Under the pieces are notes generated by a model. The model was given only the letters and a program-made list of their open reading frames with translations. It ran no database searches and had not been told where the DNA came from. Positions 1 through 11,320 of a stretch of 64,000 nucleotides of DNA are shown one piece after another. How positions within the stretch are numbered: position 1 is the first letter of the stretch; every line of letters starts with the position of its first letter. Location of the stretch: contig NC_134401.1 in assembly GCF_050003625.1 (NCBI RefSeq), positions 94,218,852 to 94,282,851 of the forward strand, read 5' to 3'. Both the position numbers and the translations under genes were made by a program. The stretch is from Haematobia irritans. Taxonomy: Eukaryota > Arthropoda > Insecta > Diptera > Muscidae.

Positions 1-339
1 GCTCCGAATAAAATATTACTTGAATGAAATGTGTAACTTTGAAATTACACTGTGTAGGTAATTTCAAATATAGCTAGTACTTAGCGTAGTGTGAGTAAAC
101 GTTTAAAATGTACGATATGTATTTTTGTACGTACGTACATTGGGGAAAACACAACGTGTTTTTTTAGTAATTGTTTTCAAAAACGGCAAATGTCAAAATA
201 TATCTCTAGTATGTGTTGTAAAAGTAACAACAGTACTTTCGACCAATTTCATCCCGTATTACTACAAAGATGTTTGTAATGAACGTCAAATAAATGCAAT
301 TAAACGATCTTATTTATATTTAATTTTTTAGTTTTCTAC
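1..339. other. AT-rich sequence without recognised content
   Basis: Two short frames with no recognisable motifs, a GTACGTAC run near 128, and no repeat family shared with the rest of the window. Confidence 0.4.
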
Positions 340-862
340 ACTGAAAAAAAAAATATTGTCGTGAAGTCAAAGATTTCATGTCCTTAGAAAAAGAATGCAA
401 ATTTTGCTTAACATGGAAGACGCATTTCTCTAAAATAAAGTTTTTTCCTAGTCCAAATGTCAATAAACTTTTGAATGAAGTTGTAATGTCCTTATAATTA
501 AGTGATTTTACTTAAAAATGTGTATCATAACATGAAAGATAAAATTTTTGAGGTAAGGTCAACGTGACTTTAATAATTAAGAACAATTCTTTAAAATTAA
601 TACAATTGTCTTTAAATTTGTTTCCTTTTTGCATCTTGCCTACAAAGCAAAAAATCGTTAAAAAATAAGACATGTTTTTCAACACTTTAATTCAAAGACG
701 CTTTTTACATGAAACATAGCATAATTTCTACTGGAAGTCGAGTCTTAATATGGAAAATAAAATTGTTGTTAACTCGTTTTTAAAGGATTTTGATAACAAC
801 TGACGAAAAAAATCTAAAAAAATGAAAAATTAACATTTGCTTCCTAGAAGCAAGTACATTCA
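340..862 (+). mobile_element. CACTGAAAA-type MITE, copy 1 (left part)
   Basis: Starts with ACACTGAAAAAAAAAATATTG and continues colinear with the complete copy at 5816-6474 through AATTTGCTTCC-type sequence near 840-862. No right terminus is found, so it is 3'-truncated. It has no coding capacity. Confidence 0.75.
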
Positions 863-1481
863 TATTTGCTTTACTATTGTACTATATCCTAGCATTCTCT
901 TATATCTGATATTAGTTCTCGAAAATTAATTTAAATTATGCATAGTTTCAATTTTGGTTGAAAAGTGTGTGCATATACATTTATTTTAATTTTTTCTCAC
1001 ATTGAAAACTAATGACTTGATTTGTATTATTGCATGTTATCTACTTTTTTTGAGAACGAACATTTCTTAAAAACGCTGTTCGAAAATGTATTTTTACAAT
1101 AAAGGGAAAAAAGCGAAATTAAGTAACACTAGATCTGAGTAAGAATATTCGTAGGTATACCACGGGCTGATTTCGATGGAGGTTGTTGCAAACATAAACA
1201 TACACACACACATTACAAATATAACAAAACCTCTTCTCTACGTCTGTTGCAAAACAAAAAAAAACTTTCCGAGAGTAGTTACTTCTACTCTGTGTATAGA
1301 CTTTCAATTCCAATCAGCGTTGCCGTTTTCGTCCGATCGGACCAAAATTGGTCCAAAAGATTTCTAATTTTTAAATTTGGTCCGATGGTCGGACCAAACA
1401 GAATTTGGTGATTTTGGTCCATTTTCATAAATTTGGTTTCTATCACATATTAAATAGTAGATGGTGCACCGCAAAGAATAT
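863..1481. other. Noncoding; possible hAT-type left end at 1314
   Basis: AT-rich with CA/AC runs near 1200. From 1314 CAGCGTTGCCGTTTT resembles a hAT terminal repeat and is followed by several GGTCCGAT/GGACCAAA repeats (1330-1430). No matching right end is visible. Confidence 0.35.
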
Positions 1482-1758
1482 TGTCGGGAGGCCAAATATT
1501 TCACATGCTTAAAATACGAGTACTAATTTTGCTTAGAATAGAAGACGTATTTCTCTGAAATAAAGTTTTTTTCCTTGTCTAAAAGTCTCTAAACTTTTCA
1601 ATGAAGTCTTTTTGTTCTTATAGCTAAGTGATTCGACATAAAAATGTGTATCCTAACATGAATGAAAATTTCGTTTTAATGAAGTCAAAATGGATTTAAT
1701 ATTTCTGAAAAAATCTTCAAAATTAATAAAATGTTTCAACACATTGTTTTAAAGTCAT
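1482..1758 (+). mobile_element. CACTGAAAA-type MITE, internal fragment
   Basis: Aligns with 350-700 of copy 1 (ATATTGTCG, GAAGACGTATTTCTCT, AAGTGATTCGACA, TCCTAACATGAA), with an internal deletion near 1735, and is cut by the DINE-1-like element that begins at 1759. Confidence 0.65.
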
Positions 1759-2589
1759 TATACCCTAAACCACATAGTGGTTAGGGTATAATAAGTTTGA
1801 TCTGCCAAAAAATGTGCCTACCAGAAATATTGATTTTAGACCCCATAAAATATATACCGATCGACTCAGAATCACCTCCTGAGTCGATCTAGCGCTTGGT
1901 GTCCGTCCGTCCGTCTGTCCATGTATTTGTTGTTCACAGGATTCCGGTCGCAATTATTAACCGATTATGATGAAATATGGTACAGGGAGTTTTTTGGGCA
2001 CAAGGACGAACGCTATTGAATTTGGAAGAAATCGGATCAAATTTAGATATAGCTCCCATATATATGTATCGCCCGATTTCGGCAAATGGGGTCACGCTGT
2101 GCTTTTTTCAAACGGATCGTCGCCAAATTTGGCAAAAGGTAATCTTTTTCATCGCCCTTCAAGTCTGCAAAATTTCATCCAAATCGGTTCAGATTTAGAT
2201 ATAGCTCTCATATATATGTATCGCCCGATTTTCCCAGATTTAGCTATATCTCCCATATATATGTACCGCCCGATTTTTCTTGGCCATAAAACCCTTATTT
2301 ATCAACCGATCTTACTCAAAGTTGGCTAGATCCAGTCCACTATAGTACTAACGGTATGTGCAAAATTTCATCGAAATCGGTTCAGATGTAGATATAGCTC
2401 CCATGTATGTATCGCCCGATTTTGAAAAATTCGCCCCTAATAACCTTATTTTTGACCGTAGAGGCCTCATTTCTTAACTGATCTTTCTCAAATTTTGCAC
2501 AAGGTAACCTTTTGTGGTATTAATTAAACCCGCAAAATATTATGCAAATTGGTTCAGATTATATAATTATATAATATAGTATAATTTTC

Positions 2590-2730
2590 TCGAAGAGGAG
2601 CGGAGCGGAGCGTGGAGCGGAGCGGAGCGTGGAGCGGAGCGATTTTTTTTTTCTCGGAGCGGAGCGTGGAGCGGAGCGTTTTTCTTTTCTCCGGAGCGGG
2701 AGCGGAGCGGAGCGAAAAAAATGGACCGCT
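2590..2730 (+). repeat. GC-rich GGAGC simple-repeat tract
   Basis: Repeated CGGAG pentamers with TGGAGCGGAGCG variants broken by T-rich spacers (near 2642 and 2680), ending near GGACCGCTCCGG. Composition is very unlike its AT-rich surroundings. It sits exactly at the junction between two DINE module types. Confidence 0.8.
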
Positions 2731-3237
2731 CCGGATCCCTGGTCCATAATCATATATAGCCCCCATATAAACCGAACCCCAAATTTGGCTTGCGGAGCCT
2801 CTAAGAGAAGCAAATTTCATCCGATCCGGCTGAAATTTGATACATGGTGTAAGCATATGGTCTCTAACAACTATGCAAAAATTGGTCCACATCGGTCCAT
2901 AATTATATATAGCCCCCATATAAACCGATCCCCCGATTTGGCTTGCGGAGCCTCATGGATGAGGAAAATTCATCCGATTCGGTTGAAATTTGGTACGTGG
3001 TGTTAGTATAGGGTCTCTGACAACCATGCAGGAATTGGCCCATACCGGTCTTAATTATATATAACCCCCATTTAAACCGATCCCCAGATTTGACCTCCGG
3101 AGCTATTGGAGGAGCAAAATTCATCCAACCCGGTTGAAATTTGGTACGTGGTGAAATGTGGTACATTGCGCTAGTATATGACCGCTAACAACCATGCCAA
3201 AATTGGTCCATATCAGTCAATAGTTATATATGTCGAT

Positions 3238-3665
3238 CCCCAAAAATAATCTACCAAAATGTTATTTGCATAGAAAATTTTGTCAAAATTTTATTACTAT
3301 AAAAAATTTTGTCAAAATTTTATTACTATAAAAAATTTTGTCAAAATTTTATTACTATAGAAAATTTTGTCAAAATTTTATTACTTTACAAAATTTTGTC
3401 AAGATTTTATTACAATACAAAATTTTGTCAAGATTTTATTTCTATAGAAAATTTTGTCAACATTTTATTTCTATAAAATATTTTTTCAAAATTTTATTAC
3501 TATACAAAATTTTGCCAAGATTTTATTTCTATAGAAAATTGTGTCAAAAATTTATTTCTAAAGAAAATGTTGTGAAATTTTATTGCTATAGAAAATTTTA
3601 TCAAAATTTAATTTCTATAGAAAGTTTTGTAAAAATTTTATTTCTATAGAAAATTTTGTCAAACT
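3238..3665 (-). repeat. 29-bp minisatellite array inside a DINE
   Basis: Units of AAAATTTTGTCAAAATTTTA plus TTACTATAG or TTCTATAG, about 14 copies, preceded by the terminal motif CCAAAAATAATCTACCAAAA that also borders other arrays (31680, 59455). Confidence 0.9.
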
Positions 3666-3886
3666 GAATTATTAACGTATTTAATCGACCTTTTTTGTTT
3701 AATATATACCCCGTATGAACTAACTTACAATTGAGAACACGGTGTTAAGAAGTTTTAACATACCTTGCCATCGGCAAGTGTAATTCGATTGTGGATGACA
3801 GTCTTTAGTACAATTTTCTATGCAATCCATGGTGGAGGGTACATAAGATTCGGCCTGGCCGAATTTACGGCCATATATACTTGTTT

Positions 3887-4176
3887 ATATTTTCATTCAT
3901 AGTAATATAGAAAATCTCGATAAATATGTTAAACCACAAAAAGTCAATAAGATTGATAGTGAATTGTCTATCTCTAACCCACCCTAATGTGTTTTGTTTA
4001 TAACAGCGCATTAGTAATACAATAATTATTCATTCATTTTTATTGAAATGTGAACAAATATGTTTATTTCCAACACGCCCTCTGATTATTTTTTTAATAT
4101 ATTCTGACAGAGAACAAAGTTCAGTTTTTTGGGTTTTATAATTGCCACAAAATAAAAATCGAAATTTTAACGTCTT
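3887..4176. other. Noncoding spacer between two DINE copies
   Basis: AT-rich with no repeat shared elsewhere in the window and no plausible coding frame. Confidence 0.4.
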
Positions 4177-5144
4177 TACCCTGCTCCACACTGTGGAACA
4201 GGGTATTATAAGTTAGTGCATATGTTTGCAACACCCAGAAGGAGACGAGATAGACACATGGTGTCTTTGGCAAAAATGCTCAGGGTGGGCTCTTGAGTCG
4301 ATATAGCGATGTCCGTCTGTCCGTCTGTCCGTGAACACATTTTTGTAATCAAAGTCTAGGTCGCAGTTTTAGTCCAATCGACTTCAAATTTGGCACAAGT
4401 ATGTGTTTTGGCTCAGAATAGATCCCTATTGATTTTGGAAGAAATCCGTTCAGATTTAGATATAGCTCCCATATATATATTTCGCCCGATATGGACTTAT
4501 ATGGCCCCAGAAGCCAGAGTTTTAACCTAATTTGCTTAAAATTTTGCACAAGAAGAACAATTAGTTCTATAGTCAAAGTGTGCCAGAGTTTTACCCCAAT
4601 TTGGTTGAAATTTTGCACAGGGAGTAGAATTAGCATTGTAGCTATGCGTGCCAAATTTGGTTGAAATCGGTTCAGATTTAGATATATCTCCCATATATAT
4701 GTTTTTCTGATTTCGACAAAAATGGTCAAAATACCAACATTTTCCTTGTAAAATCGCCACTGCTTAGTCGAAAAGTTGTAAAAATGACTCTAATTTTCCT
4801 AAACTTCTAATACATATATATCGAGCGATAAATCATAAATAAACTTTTTCGAAGTTTCCTTAAAATTGCTTCAGATTTAAACGTTTCCCAATTTTTTTTC
4901 TAACATTGTGTTCCTCCCTAGTGCATTAGCCGACTTAAATTTTGAGTCTATAGATTTTGTAGAAGTCTATCAAGTTCTTCCAGATCGAGTGGTATTTAAA
5001 TGTATGTATTTGGGACAAACCTTTATATATAGCCCCCAACACATTTGATGGATGTGATATGGTATCGAAAATTTAGATCTACAAAGTGGTGCTGGGTATA
5101 ATATATTCGGCCCCGCCCGACTTTAGACTTTCCTTACTTGTTTT
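4177..5144 (+). mobile_element. Complete DINE-1/mini-me-like element
   Basis: Opens with the palindrome TACCCTGCTCCACA/CTGTGGAACAGGGTA, then GTCCGTCTGTCCGTCTGTCC near 4310, modules with GATATAGCTCCCATATATAT, and closes with TATTCGGCCCCGCCCGA then CTTTCCTTACTTGTTTT. The arrangement follows DINE-1/INE-1 closely. Confidence 0.82.
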
Positions 5145-5167
5145 ATTATTAAAGTGATTTTAGAAGT

Positions 5168-5490
5168 ACCCTCCACCATAAGGTTACCTTCCACCTAACT
5201 TACTATTAACTTACGTTTGCAATACATTAATATATTAGTTTCAGGCATCATAAGATGCTCGTCCGTCCGTCGTTCCGTCTGTTTAAATCTCGCTATATTT
5301 CGCACGAAACAAGCTATGGTGGGGCATGGAACTTTATTGTAGGTCAGAAGGTATTGCAAATGGGCCATATCGGACAATTTTACGTAGAGCCCCCATATAA
5401 ACCGACCTCCAGATTTAAGTTCCAGTTCCTCTTGGAGGAGCAAATTTCAACCGATTTCGTTGAAATTTAGTACTAGATGATACACTAAAA
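5168..5490 (+). mobile_element. 5' fragment of a DINE-1-like element
   Basis: Starts TACCCTCCACCATA, has the CGTCCGTCCGTCGTTCCGTCT core at 5258 and one CCCCCATATAAACCGACC module, then stops at the CACTAAAAAA start of the next MITE (5491). The 3' hairpin is missing. Confidence 0.7.
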
Positions 5491-5815
5491 AAATATTTAC
5501 GTGATATTAAAGATTACGCCACCTAAATTTTAGGATGTGCAATTTACAAAATTTTAAGGACAAATTTCTTTAAAATAATGAGATTTTAATTGAAATAAAG
5601 TTTAGAATCTTTGCTTCAAAAACTGGCATTTGTTTGTACGTGAGTAGCTTTATTAATATACCGCGAAAAAAGAATGCAAGTTCGATAAATGAGTTCTGTA
5701 GCGTAACTTTAATTTTATTGATCATAGGTTCAAAGCCAGATAGGTCGGAATCCATACCAAAATCCTTAAGGGAATGTCAAAATCTTTGGATGCAATTTTG
5801 ATAAAATATTCTCTG
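5491..5815 (+). mobile_element. CACTGAAAA-related MITE, second subfamily
   Basis: Begins ACACTAAAAAAATATTTACG and shares ACCTAAATTTTAG...ATTTAC and CGGAATC..TACCAAAATCC with copies at 10398 and 37196. It abuts the complete MITE at 5816. Confidence 0.6.
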
Positions 5816-6474
5816 CACTGAAAAAAAAATATTGTCGTGAGGTCAAAGATTTCATGTCTTTGAAATACGAATATAAATTTTGCTTAGCATAGAAGACGCA
5901 TTTCTCTAATATAATGTTTTTTTCCTTGTCCAAAAGTCGATAAACTTTTCACTGAAGTCGTATTGTCCTTATAATTAAGTGATTTCACTTAAAAATGGGT
6001 TTCAGAACATGAAGGAAAAAATGTTTGGGCTAAGGTCAATTTGACTTTAATAATTCAGAAAAATTCTTTAAATTTAATGAAATTGTCTTTAAATTTGTTG
6101 TCTTTTTGCATCTTGACTACAAAGCAAAAAATCGTTCAAATATAGGACATGTTTTTCAACACTTTATTTTAAAGACGTGTTTTACTTGAAACATAGCATA
6201 ATTTCTATTGAAAGTCGAGTCTTAATTAGGAAAATAAAGTTGTCGTTAACTCGTTTTTAAAGGACTTTAATAGCATACGACGAAAAAAAGCTGAAAAAGC
6301 GAAAAATTAAAATTTGCTTCCTGGAAACAAGTACACAACACCCAAATTTGAAAGAGAATTGTGTCTTAAAATTATCCTTACTTGTATTATCCGCGTCTTT
6401 GGCTCGGAATCAATACCAAAATTTTTAAAGTAAAGACACAATCTTTGGAACCGGGCATGCTTTTTTTTTCAGTG
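5816..6474 (+). mobile_element. Complete CACTGAAAA-type MITE (659 bp)
   Basis: Terminal inverted repeats CACTGAAAAAAAA (5816) and TTTTTTTTTCAGTG (6461-6474). It is colinear with copies at 340, 1482 and 61725. No transposase frame. A clear target duplication is not visible, so the superfamily is left open. Confidence 0.75.
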
Positions 6475-6477
6475 TGG

Positions 6478-6640
6478 GAACAACATGTTGACAACATTTT
6501 ATCTAAGAATAGAATGTTGACAACATTTTTTCTAGGAATGAAATGTTCACACAATTTTCCCTAAATTTGACAAATGTTCCATAGGAATACAATTTTGACG
6601 AAATTTTCTATAGGAATAAAATTTTGAAAACAATCTTATA
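6478..6640 (+). repeat. 29-bp minisatellite, degenerate array (left of mariner)
   Basis: About five units with GTTGACAACATTTT and TTTTGACGAAATTTTCTATAG; it resumes at 9345 after the mariner insertion, so the mariner landed in the array. Confidence 0.75.
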
Positions 6641-6707
6641 ACAGGTTGGCTAATAAGTCCCCGGTCTAACAAAGAAAAACACATTTTTTTGTAAAAATTC
6701 GTTTTTA

Positions 6708-8978
6708 TCATTCAACATAGTTCCTTTCAAGAGCGATACAACGATTATAACGACCTTCCAATTTTTCGATACCATTTTGGTAGTACTCCTTCGGTTTTGC
6801 CTCAAAATAGGCCTCAGTTTCGACGATCACCTCTTCATTGCAGCCAAATTTTTTCCCTGCGAGCATCCTTTTGAGGTCTGAGAACAAGAAAAAGTCGCTG
6901 GGGGCCACATCTGAAGAATACGGTGGGTGGGGAAGCAAATCGAAGCCCAATTCATGAATTTTTGCCATCGTTCTCAATGACTTGTGGCACGGTGCGTTGT
7001 CTTGGTGGAACAACACTTTTTATACCCTCCACCATAGAATGGGGGGTACATTAACTTTGTCATTCCGTTTGTAACACATCGGGTCGTGGTGAAATTCTGA
7101 GTCGATCTGAGCGTGTCCGTCCGTCCGTCCGTCTGTTGAAATCACGCTAACTTCCGAACGAAACAAGCTATCGACTTGAAACTTGGCACAAGTAGTTGTT
7201 ATTGATGTAGGTCGGATGGTATTGCAAATGGACCATATCGGTTCACTTTTACGTATAGCACCCATATAAACGGACCCCCAAATTTGGCTTGCGAGGCCTC
7301 TAAGAGAAGCAAATTTCATCCGATCCGGCTGAAATTTGGTACATGGTGTTATTATATGGTCTCTAACAATGCAAAAATTGGTTCACATCGGTCCATAATT
7401 ATATATAGCCCCCATATAACCGATCCCCCGATTTGGCTTGCGGAGCCTCTAAGAGAAGCAAATTTCATCCGATCCGGCTGAAATTTGGTACATGGTGTTA
7501 GCATATGGTCTCTAACAACCATGCAAAAATTGGTCCACATCGGTCCATAATTATATATAGCCCCCATATAAACCGATCCCCCGATGTGGCTTGAAGAGCC
7601 TCTAAGAGAAACAATTTTCATACGATCCGGTTGAAATTTGGTACATGGCGTTAGTATATGGTCTCTAACAACCATGCAAAAATTGGTCCATATCGGTCCA
7701 TAATTATATATAGCCCCCATATAAACCGATCACCAGATTTGACCTCCGGAGCCTCTTGAAAGACCAAAATTCATCTGATTGAGTTGAAATTTGGTACGTG
7801 ATGTTAATATATGGCCTCAAACACCTATGCAAAAATTGGTCGATATCGGTCCATAATTATATATAGGCCCCATATAAACCGATCCCCAGATTTGACCTCC
7901 GGAGCACCTTGGAAGAGCAAAATTCTTCACATTCGGTTGAAATTTGGTGCGTGATGTTAGTATAGGGTATCCAACAACCATGCAGGAATTGGTTCCTATC
8001 AGTCCATAATTATATATAGCTCCCATATAAACCGATCCCCAGATTTGACCTCCGGTGCCTTTTGGAGAAACAAAATTCATCCGATCTGGTTGAAATTTGG
8101 TACGTGGTGGTAGTATATGATATTTAACAACCATGTGAGTTGAAATTTGTGGATGACAGTCTTTCGTAGAAGTTTCTACGCAATCCATGGTGGAGGGTAC
8201 ATAAGATTCGGCCTGGCCGAACTTACGACTGTGTATACTTGTTTCTTCTTCATATGGGCCGTTCTGCCGCGATTTCGACCTTCAAACGCTCCAATAACGC
8301 CATATAATAGTCACTGTTGATGGTTTTTCCCTTCTCAAGATAATCGACAAAAATTATTCCATGCGCATCCCAAAAAAACAGAGGCCATTACTTTGCCAGC
8401 GGACTTTTGAGTCTTTCCACGCTTCGGAGACGGTTCACCGGTCGCTGTCCACTCAGCCGACTGTCGATTGGACTCAGGAGTGTAGTGATGGAGCCATGTT
8501 TCATCCATTGTCACATATCGACGGAAAAACTCGGGTGTATTACGAGTTAACAGCTGCAAACACCGCTCAGAATCATCAACACGTTGTTGTTTTTGGTCAA
8601 ATGTGAGCTCGCGCGGCACCCATTTTGCACAGAGCTTCCGCATATCCAAATATTGATGAATGATATGACCAACACGTTCCTTTGATAACTTTTGAGGCCT
8701 CTGCTATCTCGATCAACTTCATTTTACGGTCATTCAAAATCATTTTGTGGATTTTTTTTGATGTTTTCGTTGGTAACCACCTCTTTCGGGCATCCACTGC
8801 GTTCACCGTCCTCCGTGCTCATTTCAACCCGCTTGAATTTTGCATACCAATCAATTATTGTTGATTTCCCTGGGACAGAGTCCGGAGACTAATTATCAAG
8901 CCAAGTTTGTGCTTCCACCATATTTTTTCCCTTCAGAAAACAGTATTTTATCAAAACACGAAATTCCTTTTTTTCCAT
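6708..8978 (-). pseudogene. mariner transposase pseudogene (DD34D, irritans group)
   Basis: The minus-strand reading runs from the ATG at 8978 to a stop at 6708, with three recognisable blocks. 8806-8978 holds the amino-terminal DNA-binding part with a premature stop near 8890. 8335-8806 includes frameshifts and the first catalytic Asp (VTMDETW). 6708-7016 has HQDNAPCH (second Asp) and VAPSDFF (third Asp), 34 residues apart as in mariner. The DINE interrupts just before the HQDN block. Stops and frameshifts make it inactive. Confidence 0.85.
7020..8240 (+). mobile_element. DINE-1-like element inserted in the mariner
   Basis: Starts TATACCCTCCACCATAGAAT, has the GTCCGTCCGTCCGTCTG core at 7116, about seven tandem modules of roughly 110-150 bp each with TATATAGCCCCCATATAAACCG, and ends with ATTCGGCCTGGCCGAA and TATACTTGTTT. 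It sits in a T-run of the transposase gene, in line with Helentron insertion next to T. Confidence 0.82.
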
Positions 8979-9344
8979 TTTTTCACAATAACAAAAGTTC
9001 GTCTTCACAAAAGACGCTCTATCTCACAAACTAATTGACTTACAGACGTCAAATTTTGACACGAATCATTTGAAGGTTGATACTATATAAAAATAATGTG
9101 CATTTAATATTAGCGACGCCATCTATGTGTCAGACCGGGGACTTATCAGCCAACCTGTTATTAAAACACGAAATTCCTTTTTTTCCATTTTTTCACAATA
9201 ACAACAGTTGCTTCACAAAAGACGCTCTATCTCACAAACTAATTGACTTACAGACGAATCATTTGGAAGTTGGTACTATATAAAAATAATATGCATTTAA
9301 TACTATGTGTCAGACCGGGGACTTATCAGCCAACCTGTTATGTT

Positions 9345-9515
9345 ATATGTTGATAAAAATTCTTCTAGAAAAGAAAATTCTCTATAGAAATGAAATTTTG
9401 ACAAATGTTCCATAGAAACCGGAAAAAATTAAAAAAAATCCCAAATTTTCTATAGGAATAAAATTTTGACAAATTTCTCTATAGAAATAAAATTTGGACT
9501 ACATTTTCTTTAAAT
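9345..9515 (+). repeat. 29-bp minisatellite, right part of array split by mariner
   Basis: Units like TTTTGACAAATTTCTCTATAG and AAATAAAATTTTGGAC follow the duplicated mariner end. Confidence 0.75.
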
Positions 9516-10397
9516 TAAGTCAACATATTTAAAAATTTTAATTCTAATTTTAGGTCATACTATCAAAGTCCATTGCGGACAAGTTCTCCATTTTTGTAGA
9601 TTTAGCGATTTTTCCTTATTGATGCAAGCTAAAAATATTTAAGACCTCGACCCATTTATAATTCAAGGGATATGTATAAATTCAAATAAATTGTCGCTAT
9701 TACGAGTGATCATAAAATAATAAATAATTTTCTAAAATTAAATAATATTAAATTTTTTCAAAGAAATATTTTTTTCATAAAACCACAAATTGCAAAATAA
9801 GATAATTTTATTTGGAACTGTTTTGTTAAAATTTTCTTCAAATTTTGATAGATTATTGTTGAGACGAGTGGCAACCGTGATCCCACTTCCGGATATATAG
9901 TTTGATAAATTTTTTGTGAAATCCTGCAGTTAACGTTTTTGGAGTACAAGAGTTCAAATCTTGCTATTGACCTAAATCGGTTATGCTTAGCAATTAAAAC
10001 AAATATGCAACTTCTATGCTTGAGATACTCAACTGGAGGGAATTGAAATCAGTAAATGAATGCCAGTTGGCCCAAAACTTTACAACGTTAAAGAGCTCCA
10101 AATAAAACGACTATCATGTATTGTGGTTGTTTATTTCAATCGAATTCAATTAAAAATGCAATTCGGTCAGCATTACATTACTGCACTCTGGGAATTATCG
10201 ATAGTCTTGCATATCAGAAGTGTGGTAAGCAAAATTTTTTATTAATTTGTTGAAAAACAAAAATAGAATACAAAGTAAAATAAATATGAGAGAAATAAAT
10301 ACAAATATACAAGGGCGATTATCGGAAAAACAAAAGTCAACGAAACTTACAAAAATTCCATTTCTGTATACTTTAGTTCATGAAAATTAGTCGATAC
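9516..10397. other. Noncoding; array-associated terminus at 9879
   Basis: Contains GATAGATTATTGTTGAGACG followed by AGTGGCAACCGTG (ends 9879), the terminus found next to other 29-bp arrays. A TATCGATA (DRE-like) motif near 10197 and a GTAAGC donor-like site near 10224 are present, but no coding exon is recognised. Confidence 0.4.
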
Positions 10398-10503
10398 TAT
10401 ACTGAAAATATATGAACCTAATATGAAGGATTATGCAACCTAAATTTTAGAACACTCTATTTACACAACATTAAAGACAAATTTCTTAAATAAAATCATT
10501 GAC
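10398..10503 (+). mobile_element. CACTGAAAA-related MITE fragment, second subfamily
   Basis: ATACTGAAAATATATGAACC then GATTATGCAACCTAAATTTT and GACAAATTTCTTAAA; colinear with 5491-5590. Confidence 0.55.
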
Positions 10504-10539
10504 CAAATTAGACCAATTTTTGCATTGATATTAGAGGGC

Positions 10540-11320
10540 ATATACTATCATCGCATACCAAATTTAAACCCGATCGGAAAAAAGTTACTCCTCCAAAAGG
10601 ATCCGCAATCAAATCTGGTAATGTGATTTTTAAGACGGACCGACACAGTGATGCCAATTTGGTGCTTTTAGCACCAAATTTAGTGCTTTTTGATTTCCAA
10701 AAAGCATCAAATTGCCTTTTTAGTGCCTTTCCAAAAAAAGCACCAACTTGGTGTTTTCTGGAATTTTCCTTTAGTGCTTTTGGTGCTTTTTCCAAGTTGA
10801 ACAGTATTAAGTTTAATTCACGATATCTTCTCATACAAAAATTCAAATTAGACTTTCAAAAGCTTAAAAAACTCAACTGTATTGCCATATAGAGAATTTT
10901 ATTTTTATGAAGGTGCTATTGATTCTTTTTTTAATCAATATTGATATTTCAGGGTATTCTTTAGAAATGTCAAGGAACGAGTGACGAATTTCTGAACGTG
11001 ATAAAGATGTCATTTAAACGTTTGTATTAAATTCACAAAGCACTCATAACTGAATAAACAAATAGACTCCCTCCAAATATTAATATTTCCAAATTTAATG
11101 TCGAAAAAATGTATTTCTCGTCTGAAAAAAATATTGTGAAATTTGAAAGACATTACAATAGAGGATCATAAGAATTCGAGAAACGAAAACTTTTGCATTT
11201 TCTATAACTTTTGAACCATTCCAAGTTTAGTCATGGAATTTGTACCAGTTAAATTTCTTATCAACTCCCTTCGGGAGTTGGCATCACTGGACCGACATAT
11301 GGACAACGCTAGATACTAAA
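10540..11320 (-). mobile_element. DINE-like remnant split by a hAT MITE
   Basis: Flanks 10540-10645 and 11290-11320 join into a DINE-like fragment (ACCCGATCGGA.., AAGACGGACCGACA|TATGG). The join removes the hAT MITE and one copy of its target duplication. Confidence 0.5.
10646..11289 (+). mobile_element. hAT-type MITE (644 bp) with perfect 8-bp target duplication
   Basis: Perfect 12-bp terminal repeats CAGTGATGCCAA (10646-10657) and TTGGCATCACTG (11278-11289), flanked by GACCGACA on both sides (10638-10645 and 11290-11297). The 8-bp duplication and CAGTGnTGCCA ends are diagnostic of hAT. The left interior repeats AGTGCTTTTTG/GGTGCTTTTAGCACC. No transposase. Confidence 0.88.

Larger units (their letters stand above)
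1759..3886 (+). mobile_element. DINE-1/mini-me-like element (composite, with inserts)
   Basis: The 5' end is the palindrome TACCCTAA...TTAGGGTA (1761-1790), followed by GTCCGTCCGTCCGTCTGTCC (the (GTCY)n core, near 1900), internal tandem modules containing ATATAGCTCCCATATATATG or the second type TATATAGCCCCCATATAAACCG, and a 3' hairpin ATTCGGCCTGGCCGAAT ending in TATACTTGTTT. Two module subfamilies meet at a GGAGC-rich segment (2590-2730), and a 29-bp array interrupts it at 3238-3665. Such elements are nonautonomous Helitron/Helentron relatives. Confidence 0.75.
6641..9340 (-). mobile_element. irritans-type mariner element, interrupted
   Basis: Left end ACAGGTTGGCT..ATAAGTCCCC at 6641; right ends with the inverted copy at 9131-9160 and again at 9309-9338. 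The terminal sequence is that of the Himar1 group of the horn fly (from knowledge of the family). TA flanks each end, as expected for a mariner insertion. The element is split by a DINE at 7020-8240, and its 5' end with TIR is duplicated in tandem (8948-9162 and 9163-9340). Confidence 0.85.

Noticed and set aside
3338..3649. Lys/Phe/Tyr-rich open frame (also at 27109, 27333, 40097 and 60568)
   Set aside because: The frame exists only because the 29-bp minisatellite lacks stops on one strand; the protein is a translation of the repeat.
7352..8188. Open frames of about 120 codons on the minus strand
   Set aside because: They follow DINE tandem modules (repeated Tyr-Met-Gly-Ala-Ile-Tyr translation) and recur in every DINE copy.
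10190..10230. TATCGATA (DRE) promoter with donor as Myrf first exon
   Set aside because: Single motif 6 kb upstream without coding sequence or transcript evidence; kept only as a note.
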